DNA of 64,000 nucleotides, from NCBI GenBank assembly GCA_964590645.1, contig CAZPYJ010000008.1, forward strand, positions 1 to 64,000, read 5' to 3'. The translations under genes were made by a program, and so were the position numbers. Below, piece after piece: positions 1-7,903 of the stretch (positions are counted from its first letter, which is position 1; each line of letters opens with the position of its first letter). The DNA is from JAGNHN01 sp964590645. GTDB lineage: Bacteria; Bacteroidota; Bacteroidia; Bacteroidales; JAGNHN01. Under the pieces are notes generated by a model, which was not told where the DNA came from, ran no database searches, and was given only the letters and a program-made list of their open reading frames with translations.

Positions 1-2
1 AA

Positions 3-74
3 GATCAGGCTGTCATTTTAGCTCCGCAAGATGCACTTGGCCGGAGGCTTACATTTTTAGGACGACTTAATTAA
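3..74 (+). CDS. Possible 3' end of a gene cut by the window edge
   Basis: An open frame runs from the window edge to a TAA at 72-74 and would encode about 23 residues ending in TFLGRLN. It is too short to assign to a family. The same TAA is the in-frame stop just upstream of the SRPBCC gene, so this fragment and the cut signal peptide of that gene lie in one frame, as expected at a recombination junction near position 72. It may be non-coding. Confidence 0.2.
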   Translation, partial: DQAVILAPQDALGRRLTFLGRLN

Positions 75-131
75 CTAACCGCAATTTGCTTGACACTTTC
101 AACAGGCTCATTTGCACAAAACGAATCAAAA

Positions 132-566
132 ATGAAAAGTATCAACAACAACGCACCAGTAAAGTGCAGTAAGACAATGACTATAAATGCAAGTAGTGAA
201 AAAGTTTGGGCAGTACTGACCAACATTGACAATTGGGCAACTTGGCAGACCGACATCAGTAAACCTAAACTAAATGGAGAGTTAAAACCGGAAACCACCT
301 TTGACTGGATCACTGGTGGAGCAAAAATTCATTCTACACTTCATACTGTTGAACCCTTTAAAAACTTTGGATGGACAGGCAAAAAATTTGGTATGTTTGC
401 TATACACAATTGGACATTAAACGAAAACAACGGACAAACGACAGTATCGGTTGACGAAAGTATGGAAGGATTTTTTGCGAAACTTTTTAAAAAGTCATTC
501 AATAAAAACTTAGAAAAAGGTATGCAAAATTGGTTGGAATTATTAAAAAAAGAATGTGAAAAATAA
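132..566 (+). CDS. SRPBCC family protein, signal peptide cut at the 5' end
   Basis: The 144-residue product from ATG132 resembles the START/Bet v1-like SRPBCC (polyketide cyclase/dehydrase) fold. It has an early segment of the type KTMTINASSEKVWAVLTNID, an aromatic-rich middle, and a C-terminal helix beginning near NKNLEKGMQNWLELLKK. These proteins bind hydrophobic ligands; no substrate can be named. The frame stays open upstream to a TAA at 72-74 and there reads LTAICLTLSTGSFAQ, which looks like the last part of a Bacteroidota signal peptide with a cleavage site after FAQ. The basic start and first hydrophobic residues are missing. TTG90 is an alternative start that would keep part of that segment. 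Base use is clearly more AT-rich than in later genes, which suggests transfer. Family call fairly good, start uncertain. Confidence 0.65.
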   Translation: MKSINNNAPVKCSKTMTINASSEKVWAVLTNIDNWATWQTDISKPKLNGELKPETTFDWITGGAKIHSTLHTVEPFKNFGWTGKKFGMFAIHNWTLNENNGQTTVSVDESMEGFFAKLFKKSFNKNLEKGMQNWLELLKKECEK

Positions 567-632
567 CGTAACAGAAAGAAAAGGGCATATAATTGAGCAG
601 GCCGCCCAGCCATCGCTAGCGGGGAGCGCCGC

Positions 633-1412
633 TCACCTTTCGGCAAGCACCAACATTTCAAAATCTTCGGTTTTCAATTTATCTTCCCTCGAAAAGGCAC
701 CAAGCCTTGCCCCGAAAATTTCAACTTTTTTGAATCCAAGGCTTTTCAACAACCACGTTATCTCCGAAGGAATGTAATACCTTTCATTGCAGTGGAGTTC
801 TTTCTCCACACCGCTATCATCTGTAAACTTTGTGGTATTGTGATCCCGGAATGTCATCAAGTCGAAAGTGTTGTTGTGATAGGTCGCGTTGCCCTCCCCG
901 GTGTTTGAGGAGCAAAAACCTTCGATGGAATGGTATATTGGAAACAAACCATTGAGGGTAGTGAAAATGAATTTCGCACTTTCCTTTAATGACCTTGAAA
1001 CATTCTCCAGAATTTCATAATTCATTTCGTCGGTTTCCATCAAGGGAAAGCCGCCTTCACAGATCATTATTGCCGCATCAAATTGCTGCTCAAAAGGCAT
1101 TCTCCGGGCATCGCACCGGACAAAAACGACTTCCACCCCCGTTTCTTTTGCCTTTGCCCGGGCTTTTTCAAGCAGGGACTCCGACAAATCAATGCCCGTC
1201 ATTGCATAGCCTCTCTTCGACAGCTCTACGGAATGGCGTCCGGTTCCGCATCCTATGTCTATAATCTTCAATGATTTGTTATAGCCTAATTCCTTTTCAA
1301 TGAAATCACACTCTCCGGTTGTACCTTGTGCAAAGCTCTCATTGTCATAGTTCTCCCCATAGTTTTCGAAGAGTGTTTCATACCATTGCCTTTCAGCTGT
1401 TTCTTTCTTCAT
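633..1412 (-). CDS. Class I SAM-dependent methyltransferase
   Basis: The 259-residue product has the glycine-rich SAM-binding motif I (IIDIGCGTGRHSVELSKRGY, about residues 50-69), an acidic motif II in MTGIDLSESLLEKA, and the motif III region FVRCDARRMPFEQQFDAAI. This is the Methyltransf_25/11 type of Rossmann-fold methyltransferase; the acceptor is unknown. ATG1412 is preferred over the TTG at 1442 because homology-like sequence begins only at MKKETAERQWYE. It is convergent with the SRPBCC gene, with 66 bases between them, and sits in the same accessory patch. It could act on a small molecule or a cofactor; nothing nearby tells which. Confidence 0.8.
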   Translation of the reverse strand: MKKETAERQWYETLFENYGENYDNESFAQGTTGECDFIEKELGYNKSLKIIDIGCGTGRHSVELSKRGYAMTGIDLSESLLEKARAKAKETGVEVVFVRCDARRMPFEQQFDAAIMICEGGFPLMETDEMNYEILENVSRSLKESAKFIFTTLNGLFPIYHSIEGFCSSNTGEGNATYHNNTFDLMTFRDHNTTKFTDDSGVEKELHCNERYYIPSEITWLLKSLGFKKVEIFGARLGAFSREDKLKTEDFEMLVLAER

Positions 1413-1431
1413 AGATGCAGGTGAAATCTGA

Positions 1432-1752
1432 AAACCCTCCAAAACTAGGAAAAAATGTCATCGCCTGCTCCTTGTCTACTCCAGCCAGGCTGACCTTCCA
1501 TTCCGGCATATTGACCCCCTTCAGATCGGGAAGGAAGTCAGAATCAAAAAGTCAAAGAGCAGCGGTAAGGATGTTTCCTTTGCCGGAAGACTGGAGTGCT
1601 ATCCCTTTCCGCTTTTCCCTCCTTATGCCCAATTACCCTCCTTTATTGCAAACTTGTACTCAACAGCCCTGCAGCCTGACAAGACCGAAGAGCTGCAATT
1701 GTATGATGCCTTTGCGAATCAAGCGCCAAAGACCTACTTTTGCAACTGTTAA
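1432..1752 (+). pseudogene. Open frame without a start, possible tail of a lost gene
   Basis: The 349 bases between the methyltransferase and ptb hold no complete gene that I can support. One frame is open from just after TGA 1429-1431 to TAA 1750-1752 (106 codons). It has no ATG, but its codon choice (many GAC, ATC, GCC, CTG) resembles that of the downstream genes, and it reads like a protein C-terminus, with stretches such as HIDPLQIGKEVRIKKSK and an end YFCNC. I do not recognise the family. It may be the 3' remnant of a gene whose 5' part was lost when the 1-1440 patch arrived. It may also be chance. Confidence 0.25.
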
Positions 1753-1791
1753 GGGAATCACAGACTTTTTTATGCTAAAGCAAATTTCAGG

Positions 1792-2694
1792 ATGATCAGA
1801 AAACTTGACGAGATGTTTCCCGCCTTGCAGGGAAAGGAAAAGAAGCGCCTTGTGGCTGCTTATGCCAACGACAGCCACACCATCGGAGCCGTCAGTCAGG
1901 CTGTGGATATGGGTCTGATCAAAGGGACCCTCGTGGGCGATGAAAAGATGATCACAGAGGTATGCCGGAAATCTGGAATTGATCCCGCCAAATTTCTCAT
2001 TGTACACGAACCCGATGAACAGAAGGCAGCCAACTTGTCAGTCCGTCTCATCAAACAGGGTGAAGGAAACCTTTTGATGAAAGGACTGGTGAGCAGCGAT
2101 AAGTATATGCGCGCCATCCTGAATAAGGAAGAAGGCCTTATGGGTAAAGGCGCGGTGCTGAGTCACGTGACCGTGATGGAAAACCCGCATTATCACAAAT
2201 TGCTGGTGGTGGGCGATGTAGCCATCATCCCCCAGCCTGATTTCAAGCAGAAAGTAGCCATCACCCAATACCTGATCACGGTGGCAAAGTCCCTGGGTAT
2301 AGATACACCCAAAGTAGCCCTGATCGCGGCTACAGAGCAAATGCTGTATGGTATGCCGGCCTGTGAAGAAGCGGCGATGATCAGCAAGATGGGAGACCGG
2401 GGGCAGATCAAAGGCGCCACCATTGATGGTCCGCTTGCCCTGGATGTGGCCATTGACCGGGAAAGTGCCGACATCAAGAAGATTGGCGGACCTGTGGCCG
2501 GCGATGCCGATTGTCTCCTCTTCCCGAATATTGAATCCGGCAATGTCTTTTATAAAACCAATACCAAACTGTCGGGAGGAGAGCAAGGGGCCATCGTTGT
2601 AGGAGCCAGCGTTCCTGCGGTCCTTTCTTCCCGCGGCGACAGTGAGAAAACCAAGCTGTACTCCATAGCCCTGGCTGCCCTGGTAGCCCGCTAA
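1792..2694 (+). CDS. ptb: Phosphate butyryltransferase (phosphotransbutyrylase)
   Basis: The 300-residue product belongs to the phosphate acetyl/butyryltransferase family and moves a butyryl, or branched acyl, group from CoA to phosphate. Family signatures include LLMKGLVSSDKYMRAILN (about 97-114), the central SHVTVMENPHYHKLLVVGDVA, and the C-terminal KIGGPVAGDADCLLFPNIESGN. The length is typical of Ptb rather than of the longer Pta enzymes. The butyrate kinase gene starts 20 bases downstream, so the two form the usual acyl-CoA to acyl phosphate to acid plus ATP pair. In Bacteroidota such pairs may prefer isobutyryl- or isovaleryl-CoA; chain length cannot be read here. Confidence 0.92.
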   Translation: MIRKLDEMFPALQGKEKKRLVAAYANDSHTIGAVSQAVDMGLIKGTLVGDEKMITEVCRKSGIDPAKFLIVHEPDEQKAANLSVRLIKQGEGNLLMKGLVSSDKYMRAILNKEEGLMGKGAVLSHVTVMENPHYHKLLVVGDVAIIPQPDFKQKVAITQYLITVAKSLGIDTPKVALIAATEQMLYGMPACEEAAMISKMGDRGQIKGATIDGPLALDVAIDRESADIKKIGGPVAGDADCLLFPNIESGNVFYKTNTKLSGGEQGAIVVGASVPAVLSSRGDSEKTKLYSIALAALVAR

Positions 2695-2714
2695 GCAAAC
2701 CTATCTGAAACTGT

Positions 2715-3791
2715 ATGGAGAATCCTCGCATCTTAGCCATCAACCCGGGATCCACTTCCACCAAAATAGGCGTTTTTGAAGGAAGCAATCCATTATTTCT
2801 GAAGAACATCACCCATAGTGCGGAAGAGCTGGCTCCCTTCGCCAACATCACTGAGCAGTTCAAATTCAGGAAGGACATTATCCTCGAACAACTGGAAAAG
2901 GCCGAGATCCGTCTCGATCTGGTCAAAGCCATCGTAGGGAGGGGCGGACTGCTGAAACCCATTGAATCCGGGGTGTATGAGGTGAATGAGGCAATGATTG
3001 AAGACTTACGCACCCGCAGATACGGAGAGCACGCCAGCAACCTGGGCGGACTCATCGCCGATGCCCTGGCGCATTCCCTGCCGGGAGCCAGGGCCTTTAT
3101 CGCTAATCCGGTCTGTGTGGATGAGCTGGACGACATCGCCCGCCTCTCTGGCCACCCCCTGCTGCCCCGTAAATCGGTTTTTCACGCCCTCAATCAAAAA
3201 GCCGTTGCCAGGGCACACGCCAAATCCATTATGCGGAAATACGAAGACCTGAACCTCATTGTCGTACACCTGGGGGGAGGCATTACCGTGGGTGCCCACA
3301 AGAAAGGACGGGTAGTGGACGTCAATCAGGGCCTGGATGGCGACGGCCCCTTCTCCCCCGAGCGCAGCGGAACCCTGCCGGTAGGAGACCTGGTGCGTTT
3401 GTGCTTCAGCGGAAAATACACCGAAAAGAAAGTACTCAAGATGGTGAAAGGCGAAGGCGGAATGGTGGCCTATCTTGGCACCAACAGCGCCTATGATGTG
3501 GAAATGCGCGCTATGGAAGGAGATGAAGAAGCCCGTTTCATCTTTGAAGGTATGGCATACCAGGTTGCCAAGGAGATCGGTGCAATGAGTACCGTCCTGA
3601 AGGGCGAAGTGGATGGCATCCTGATCACCGGGGGCGTAGCCAACTCGAAATGGTTTGTCAATGAGATCATCCAGCGCATACACAAAATTGCGCCGGCACA
3701 CGTCTATCCCGGAGAAGACGAAATGCGCGCCCTGGCAATGAACGGCCTGCGCGTACTCAACCAGGAAACAGAGCCCAGGGTGTACGCCTGA
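2715..3791 (+). CDS. buk: Butyrate kinase
   Basis: This 358-residue ASKHA-fold acyl kinase transfers phosphate from butyryl phosphate to ADP. All expected motifs are intact: the N-terminal phosphate loop INPGSTSTKIGVF (residues 9-21), the central VVHLGGGITVGAHKKGRVVDV, the DGDGPFSPERSGTLP segment, and the adenosine-side GILITGGVANSKW. It lies directly behind ptb and is probably co-transcribed with it. It ends 13 bases from the convergent etfA gene. It is the useful reference for the degenerate paralogue at 13009-14091. Confidence 0.94.
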   Translation: MENPRILAINPGSTSTKIGVFEGSNPLFLKNITHSAEELAPFANITEQFKFRKDIILEQLEKAEIRLDLVKAIVGRGGLLKPIESGVYEVNEAMIEDLRTRRYGEHASNLGGLIADALAHSLPGARAFIANPVCVDELDDIARLSGHPLLPRKSVFHALNQKAVARAHAKSIMRKYEDLNLIVVHLGGGITVGAHKKGRVVDVNQGLDGDGPFSPERSGTLPVGDLVRLCFSGKYTEKKVLKMVKGEGGMVAYLGTNSAYDVEMRAMEGDEEARFIFEGMAYQVAKEIGAMSTVLKGEVDGILITGGVANSKWFVNEIIQRIHKIAPAHVYPGEDEMRALAMNGLRVLNQETEPRVYA

Positions 3792-3804
3792 GCCCTATCC
3801 CTTG

Positions 3805-4779
3805 TCAACTATTCTCTTTGAATCTTTTTGCCGCCTCTACCAGTCCGGGCAGTATTTGCTGCACATCTCCCAGTATCCCGTAATCGGCCACGCTGAAAAT
3901 GGGCGCTTCAGGATCCTTATTGACAGCCACAATCACTTTCGATCCGCTGACCCCGGCGATATGCTGCACTGCCCCGCTAATGCCAAAGGCAAAATACAGA
4001 TTGGGTGCGATGATCTTTCCGGTTTGACCGACGTGTTCGGAATGCGGGCGCCATCCTTCATCCGAAGCCGGCCTGGAACAGGCGGTAGCCGCTCCCAGCA
4101 CCTCAGCCAGCTCTTCTACCGGACCCCAGTTTTCCGGGGATTTCATCCCCCTGCCGGCAGACACGACAATCTCCGCTTCCGCCAGCAATACTTTCCCCTC
4201 GGCTTTAGTGGTATCCAGTATCTCTGCCACCGGCGACGGCAATGCAACGGGAGCCCAGGCTTCCATTGTGGCCTCTCCCCCCCCCTCTCTGATTTCAAAA
4301 CTATTCGGACTCAGGGTAAGCACCTTTCTCTCTGTCGCAATCTCCACATCGGCGAAAGCTTTGCCTGAAAACACTTTGCGTTGTACCACCAGGGGCTTGA
4401 TACTGGAAGGCAAAGCCGTTACGCCCGGGGCAAGACCGGCTTGCAACTTCACTGCCAGGGCCGGGGCGATGGCTTTACCAGTAAGGCTGGCCGCCAAAAC
4501 GATAATGTCTGCATCCGCTTTCTCCGCCGCCTGAGCCAGAGCTGTGGACCAAACTGCATTGTCAAGAGAATCAAAAGGCCCATCCTGAGTGTGCAGGATA
4601 TGATGGGTGCCATAGCGTCCTAATCGGGATATTTCATCAGCGTCCACCTGCCCTAAAATGAGGGCAGTGGATGTGCCTCCGCTCAGCTCTGCCAGAGCAC
4701 GGGCGAAACTGCTGAGTTCGAAGGCCGGTTTCCGGAATATACCGTTGCGGTGTTCGGCGAGGTATAATATATTCGACAT
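3805..4779 (-). CDS. etfA: Electron transfer flavoprotein subunit alpha
   Basis: The 324-residue product has the EtfA layout: an N-terminal nucleotide-binding-like domain with the ADADIIVLAASLTGKAIAPA region, and a C-terminal FAD domain with FGISGAVQHIAGVSGSK and VAVNKDPEAPIFSVADYGI, the family signature. EtfAB carries electrons between acyl-CoA dehydrogenase and the respiratory chain or another partner. It is the last gene of a bcd-etfB-etfA operon on the minus strand, 19 bases after etfB. Whether this Etf bifurcates electrons cannot be judged safely by eye. Confidence 0.95.
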   Translation of the reverse strand: MSNILYLAEHRNGIFRKPAFELSSFARALAELSGGTSTALILGQVDADEISRLGRYGTHHILHTQDGPFDSLDNAVWSTALAQAAEKADADIIVLAASLTGKAIAPALAVKLQAGLAPGVTALPSSIKPLVVQRKVFSGKAFADVEIATERKVLTLSPNSFEIREGGGEATMEAWAPVALPSPVAEILDTTKAEGKVLLAEAEIVVSAGRGMKSPENWGPVEELAEVLGAATACSRPASDEGWRPHSEHVGQTGKIIAPNLYFAFGISGAVQHIAGVSGSKVIVAVNKDPEAPIFSVADYGILGDVQQILPGLVEAAKRFKENS

Positions 4780-4798
4780 ATTCAGGGGATATTAAAGG

Positions 4799-5542
4799 TT
4801 AGAGAACTTTGGCTTCTTCGTGCAGGAGTTGAAACAGCTGGTCGGGCTGATCGGAATCCAACATTTTGCAGGCTCCTTTGGGCTGAGGAAGATGATAGCT
4901 CAAAACCCGGCTTTTCTTTTCAGCTCCGGATGACGGGATGACCTCCAGGGGCTTCTGCCGGGCCATCATAATGCCCCGCATAGCCGGAATCCTGGGTTCG
5001 ATGGCGATGCCTTTCTGCACCACTGCCAGAAATGGGGTTGCTGCTTTCAGTTTCTGTTGTCCGCCTTCGATCTCCCGCTGCAGCAAGAGCTGTCCTCCTT
5101 CCACTTCCAAACGGGTCACAGATGAAATCGAGGGCAAGCCAGCCATTTCAGCAGCCATCACTCCTACTGCGGAGCTGTTGAAATCACTGGATTCAATGCC
5201 GCTCAGAATCAGATCGTAGGGATGCTGCTGTATCCATCCCGCCAAGAGCGCAGCGGTTTCGTAAGCATCGCCGGGATTCGCATCAATGCGAAAGGCTCCG
5301 TCGGCGCCCACAGCCAGCGCTTTGCGTAAGGTAGCTTCTGTGAGGGATGATCCAACATTGATGACATCCACCCGGCTGACCGCACCCGCTTCCTTCAGTT
5401 CAATGGCGCGGGTGAGCGCCAGCTCATCCCAGGGATTGATCACCCACTGAATACCGCTGATATCCAGGGTAGTGTTGTTCTCCGTAAACCGGACTTTAGT
5501 GGTGGTGTCCGGCACATTGCTCATACAAACCAATATCTTCAT
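4799..5542 (-). CDS. etfB: Electron transfer flavoprotein subunit beta
   Basis: The 247-residue EtfB starts MKILVCMSNVPDTTTKVRF and contains the conserved INPWDELALTRAIELKE segment and the nucleotide-loop region LILSGIESSDFNSSAVGVMAAEMAGLP. It pairs with the EtfA encoded 19 bases downstream and accepts electrons from the dehydrogenase encoded 12 bases upstream. The length is usual for the family. The INPxDExAL segment is shared by many Etf types and does not by itself show bifurcation. Confidence 0.95.
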   Translation of the reverse strand: MKILVCMSNVPDTTTKVRFTENNTTLDISGIQWVINPWDELALTRAIELKEAGAVSRVDVINVGSSLTEATLRKALAVGADGAFRIDANPGDAYETAALLAGWIQQHPYDLILSGIESSDFNSSAVGVMAAEMAGLPSISSVTRLEVEGGQLLLQREIEGGQQKLKAATPFLAVVQKGIAIEPRIPAMRGIMMARQKPLEVIPSSGAEKKSRVLSYHLPQPKGACKMLDSDQPDQLFQLLHEEAKVL

Positions 5543-5554
5543 ACGATGTGTTTT

Positions 5555-6697
5555 TTAGTCTTTGAGAAGGTCGCGAGAGATCACAATTTGCTGAATCTCT
5601 GAAGTGCCTTCATAAATCTGGGTCAGTTTCGCTTCGCGCATCAGGCGCTCCACGTGGTATTCCTTGACATAGCCATAGCCTCCGTGAATCTGGACGGCCT
5701 GGGTGGTCACTTCCATAGCCATTTCGGCCGCATAATACTTGGCATAGGACGAAGCCACGCCATAAGGCAGGCCCTGGTCTTTCAACCAGGCGGCTTTCAG
5801 ACAAAGGTTCCGGGCATTCTCCACCTTCACGGCCATATCCGCTAGCTTAAAGGCGATGGCCTGATGATTGGCAATTTCTGTCCCGAAGGCCTTGCGCTCC
5901 TTTGCATACTGGATGGAACGTTCCAGGGCTCCGCTTGCCAGTCCGAGGGCCTGGGCAGCAATCCCGATGCGCCCCCCTTCCAGGGTCTTCATCGCAAATT
6001 TGAAGCCGAAGCCATCCTCGCCTATGCGGTTCTCTTTCGGCACTTTAACATCATTAAACATCACCGAATGGGTATCGCTGCTGCGCATCCCCATCTTGTT
6101 CTCGTGAGGCCCCACGGTGATGCCTTCCGCATTGCGGTCCACGATCAAACAGTTGATCCCCTTATGCTTCTTTTCCGGATGGGTTTGTGCAATCAGGAGA
6201 TAGGTGCCGGCAGAGTTGCCGTTGGTGATCCAGTTTTTGGTGCCGTTCACCAGGTAGTAGTCACCCATATCTTCTGCCGTGGTACGCTGCATCGTGGCAT
6301 CCGATCCGGCTTCCGGTTCCGAGAGCAGAAAGGCACCGATCTTTTCCCCGCTGGCTAAAGGCCGCAGGAATTTCTCTTTTTGGGCATCTGTGCCGAAGCT
6401 CTCCAGCCCGTAGCAAACCAGGCTGTTGTTTACCGACATAATGACACTGGCCGAGGCATCCACTTTGGAAATCTCCTCCATCGCCAAAACATAGGAAACC
6501 GTGTCCATCCCTCCACCACCCCATTGGGGATCCACCAGCATCCCCAGGAATCCGAGTTCAGCCATCGTTTTTACGTGCTCCGTCGGGAAGGCTGCTTTTT
6601 CATCACGCTCGATCACGTCTTTGATGAGTTCACGCTGCGCAAAATCGCGGGCCGCCTGCTGAATCATCACTTGTTCTTCAGTAAATTGAAAATTCAT
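5555..6697 (-). CDS. Short-chain acyl-CoA dehydrogenase (butyryl-CoA dehydrogenase-like)
   Basis: The 380-residue product is a complete acyl-CoA dehydrogenase. It begins MNFQFTEEQVMIQQAARDFA and has the FAD/substrate segments FLLSEPEAGSDATMQRTTAE and NGTKNWITNGNSAGTYLLIA. The C-terminal YEGTSEIQQIVISRDL carries the catalytic glutamate typical of short-chain enzymes. It introduces, or in fermentation removes, the alpha-beta double bond of short acyl-CoAs with EtfAB as partner. It is the first gene of the bcd-etfB-etfA operon. Butyryl-CoA is likely in view of the neighbouring ptb-buk pair, but branched short acyl-CoAs are equally possible. Confidence 0.92.
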   Translation of the reverse strand: MNFQFTEEQVMIQQAARDFAQRELIKDVIERDEKAAFPTEHVKTMAELGFLGMLVDPQWGGGGMDTVSYVLAMEEISKVDASASVIMSVNNSLVCYGLESFGTDAQKEKFLRPLASGEKIGAFLLSEPEAGSDATMQRTTAEDMGDYYLVNGTKNWITNGNSAGTYLLIAQTHPEKKHKGINCLIVDRNAEGITVGPHENKMGMRSSDTHSVMFNDVKVPKENRIGEDGFGFKFAMKTLEGGRIGIAAQALGLASGALERSIQYAKERKAFGTEIANHQAIAFKLADMAVKVENARNLCLKAAWLKDQGLPYGVASSYAKYYAAEMAMEVTTQAVQIHGGYGYVKEYHVERLMREAKLTQIYEGTSEIQQIVISRDLLKD

Positions 6698-6789
6698 ATC
6701 AAATGAAATTTAGAATGTCTCTGGGGATTGAGAAGCCCAAAGATAGAAATTCCTTCAGAAAAATATATTTAGATATATGACTTAAATGT

Positions 6790-7656
6790 TTATTTCTCGC
6801 TTCCGGTTTTTGATGCCAGGCTTTCTCTGAGCGTGGGATATCGATAAGAGAAGCCGGCTTCTTTCAGGCGCAGGGGGATTACTTTTTGTCCTTGCAGCAG
6901 GGTATCGGCTGCCTTTCCATACAAAAGACGCAAGGCAAAAGCAGGCACCGGGAGGAAGGCCGGGCGCTTCAAAACTGCTGCCAGGGTGCGGGTAAACGCG
7001 CGATTATCAACAAGTTCAGGCGCGGTGAAATTGAAGGGCCCCGACAGCTTTTCGGATTCCATCAGAAAGTGGACTCCCTCCACCAGGTCATCAATGTCGA
7101 TCCAGGGGAATGGCTGCTTCCCGCTGCCAAGCCGCCCTCCCAGCCCCAGACGAAAGAGGCGCACCAGGCGGGGCAGGGCGCCTCCATCACGGCCCAGTAC
7201 CACGCCATATCGCATCAGTAACAAACGGGTTCGCTTTTCCGCGCGTTCAGCCTCAGCTTCCCAGCGGCTTACCACATCGCCTAAAAATCCATTGTCCACC
7301 TCCATACTTCCTTCAGAATGTTCCCCCCATACAGGATATAGGCCCACAGCAGAAGCGTTGAGCCATACTGCAGGGGGCGTTTCCATTCTTTCTATGGCCT
7401 TTGCCAGATTTGCGGTGGTGAGAATGCGGCTGTCGAGGATACGCTTACGGTTCTTCCTCGTCCATCGCTGTATGATGGGCGCCCCACTCAGGTGAATCAG
7501 GGCCTCACACCCTGTGATCTTTTGCGCCAGGGCTGCCGGGTCTCCGTAAAGTTCATTGCGCTGCAGTTCCACAAGCGTCCACCCTTTAGCTTCAAAATGA
7601 GTGCGCAGATGTGATCCGATAAAACCACGGCTGCCGCTGATGGCCATCTTCTTCAT
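6790..7656 (-). CDS. TIGR01777 family epimerase-like protein (YfcH type)
   Basis: The 288-residue product is an extended short-chain dehydrogenase-type protein of the TIGR01777/YfcH family. The dinucleotide-binding glycine motif SGSRGFIGSHL is at the very N-terminus. ALIHLSGAPIIQRWTRKNRKRI, the ASAVGLYP segment and the C-terminal DUF1731-like end (VIPLRLKEAGFSYRYPTL) follow. ATG7656 is chosen because the glycine motif starts four residues later; an in-frame upstream extension to 7752 shows no conservation-like features. The biological role of the family is not established. A TAGCTTTG box lies upstream at 7680-7687. Confidence 0.88.
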   Translation of the reverse strand: MKKMAISGSRGFIGSHLRTHFEAKGWTLVELQRNELYGDPAALAQKITGCEALIHLSGAPIIQRWTRKNRKRILDSRILTTANLAKAIERMETPPAVWLNASAVGLYPVWGEHSEGSMEVDNGFLGDVVSRWEAEAERAEKRTRLLLMRYGVVLGRDGGALPRLVRLFRLGLGGRLGSGKQPFPWIDIDDLVEGVHFLMESEKLSGPFNFTAPELVDNRAFTRTLAAVLKRPAFLPVPAFALRLLYGKAADTLLQGQKVIPLRLKEAGFSYRYPTLRESLASKTGSEK

Positions 7657-7679
7657 ATCAATTGCTTTTCCTCTCCTAA

Positions 7680-7687
7680 CAAAGCTA
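7680..7687 (-). promoter_or_regulatory. Possible -7 box for the TIGR01777 gene
   Basis: Read on the minus strand the site is TAGCTTTG, an exact match to the Bacteroidetes -7 consensus TAnnTTTG, 24 bases upstream of ATG7656. No clear TTTG -33 element is seen at the usual spacing, so the call is weak. Confidence 0.3.
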
Positions 7688-7828
7688 AGCTTATTTTGTC
7701 GCAGCCTTCTCCCTTTCCTCCCCTCTATGCAGGCCTGCAAGCTTACAAACAATCTTATACACTGATAATCAATCAGCTGTCTCTCAGCTTATTTAGACTG
7801 ATTATCCTTCCGGCTTGCAAAAAATTGG

Positions 7829-7836
7829 TATTTTTG
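7829..7836 (+). promoter_or_regulatory. Possible -7 box for the methylmalonyl-CoA mutase genes
   Basis: TATTTTTG matches TAnnTTTG and lies about 70 bases upstream of the mutA start. The segment between the divergent TIGR01777 gene and mutA holds no other gene. I see no B12 riboswitch-like fold here, though the cofactor would make one plausible. A -33 element is not obvious. Confidence 0.3.
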
Positions 7837-7903
7837 CGGGGCGTTGTGAAACGAATAACAAAAGGATAAAAACCGGCCGTATGGCTTGCATAGAACCTGT
7901 TTT

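Noticed and set aside
556..632. Possible integron attC site between the SRPBCC and methyltransferase genes
   Set aside because: The small accessory genes and the GC-rich patch suggested a cassette, but I found no matching pair of inverted core sites and the genes are convergent.
7657..7903. Cobalamin riboswitch before the B12-dependent mutase genes
   Set aside because: Looked for because of the cofactor; no B12-box-like sequence or large fold was seen.
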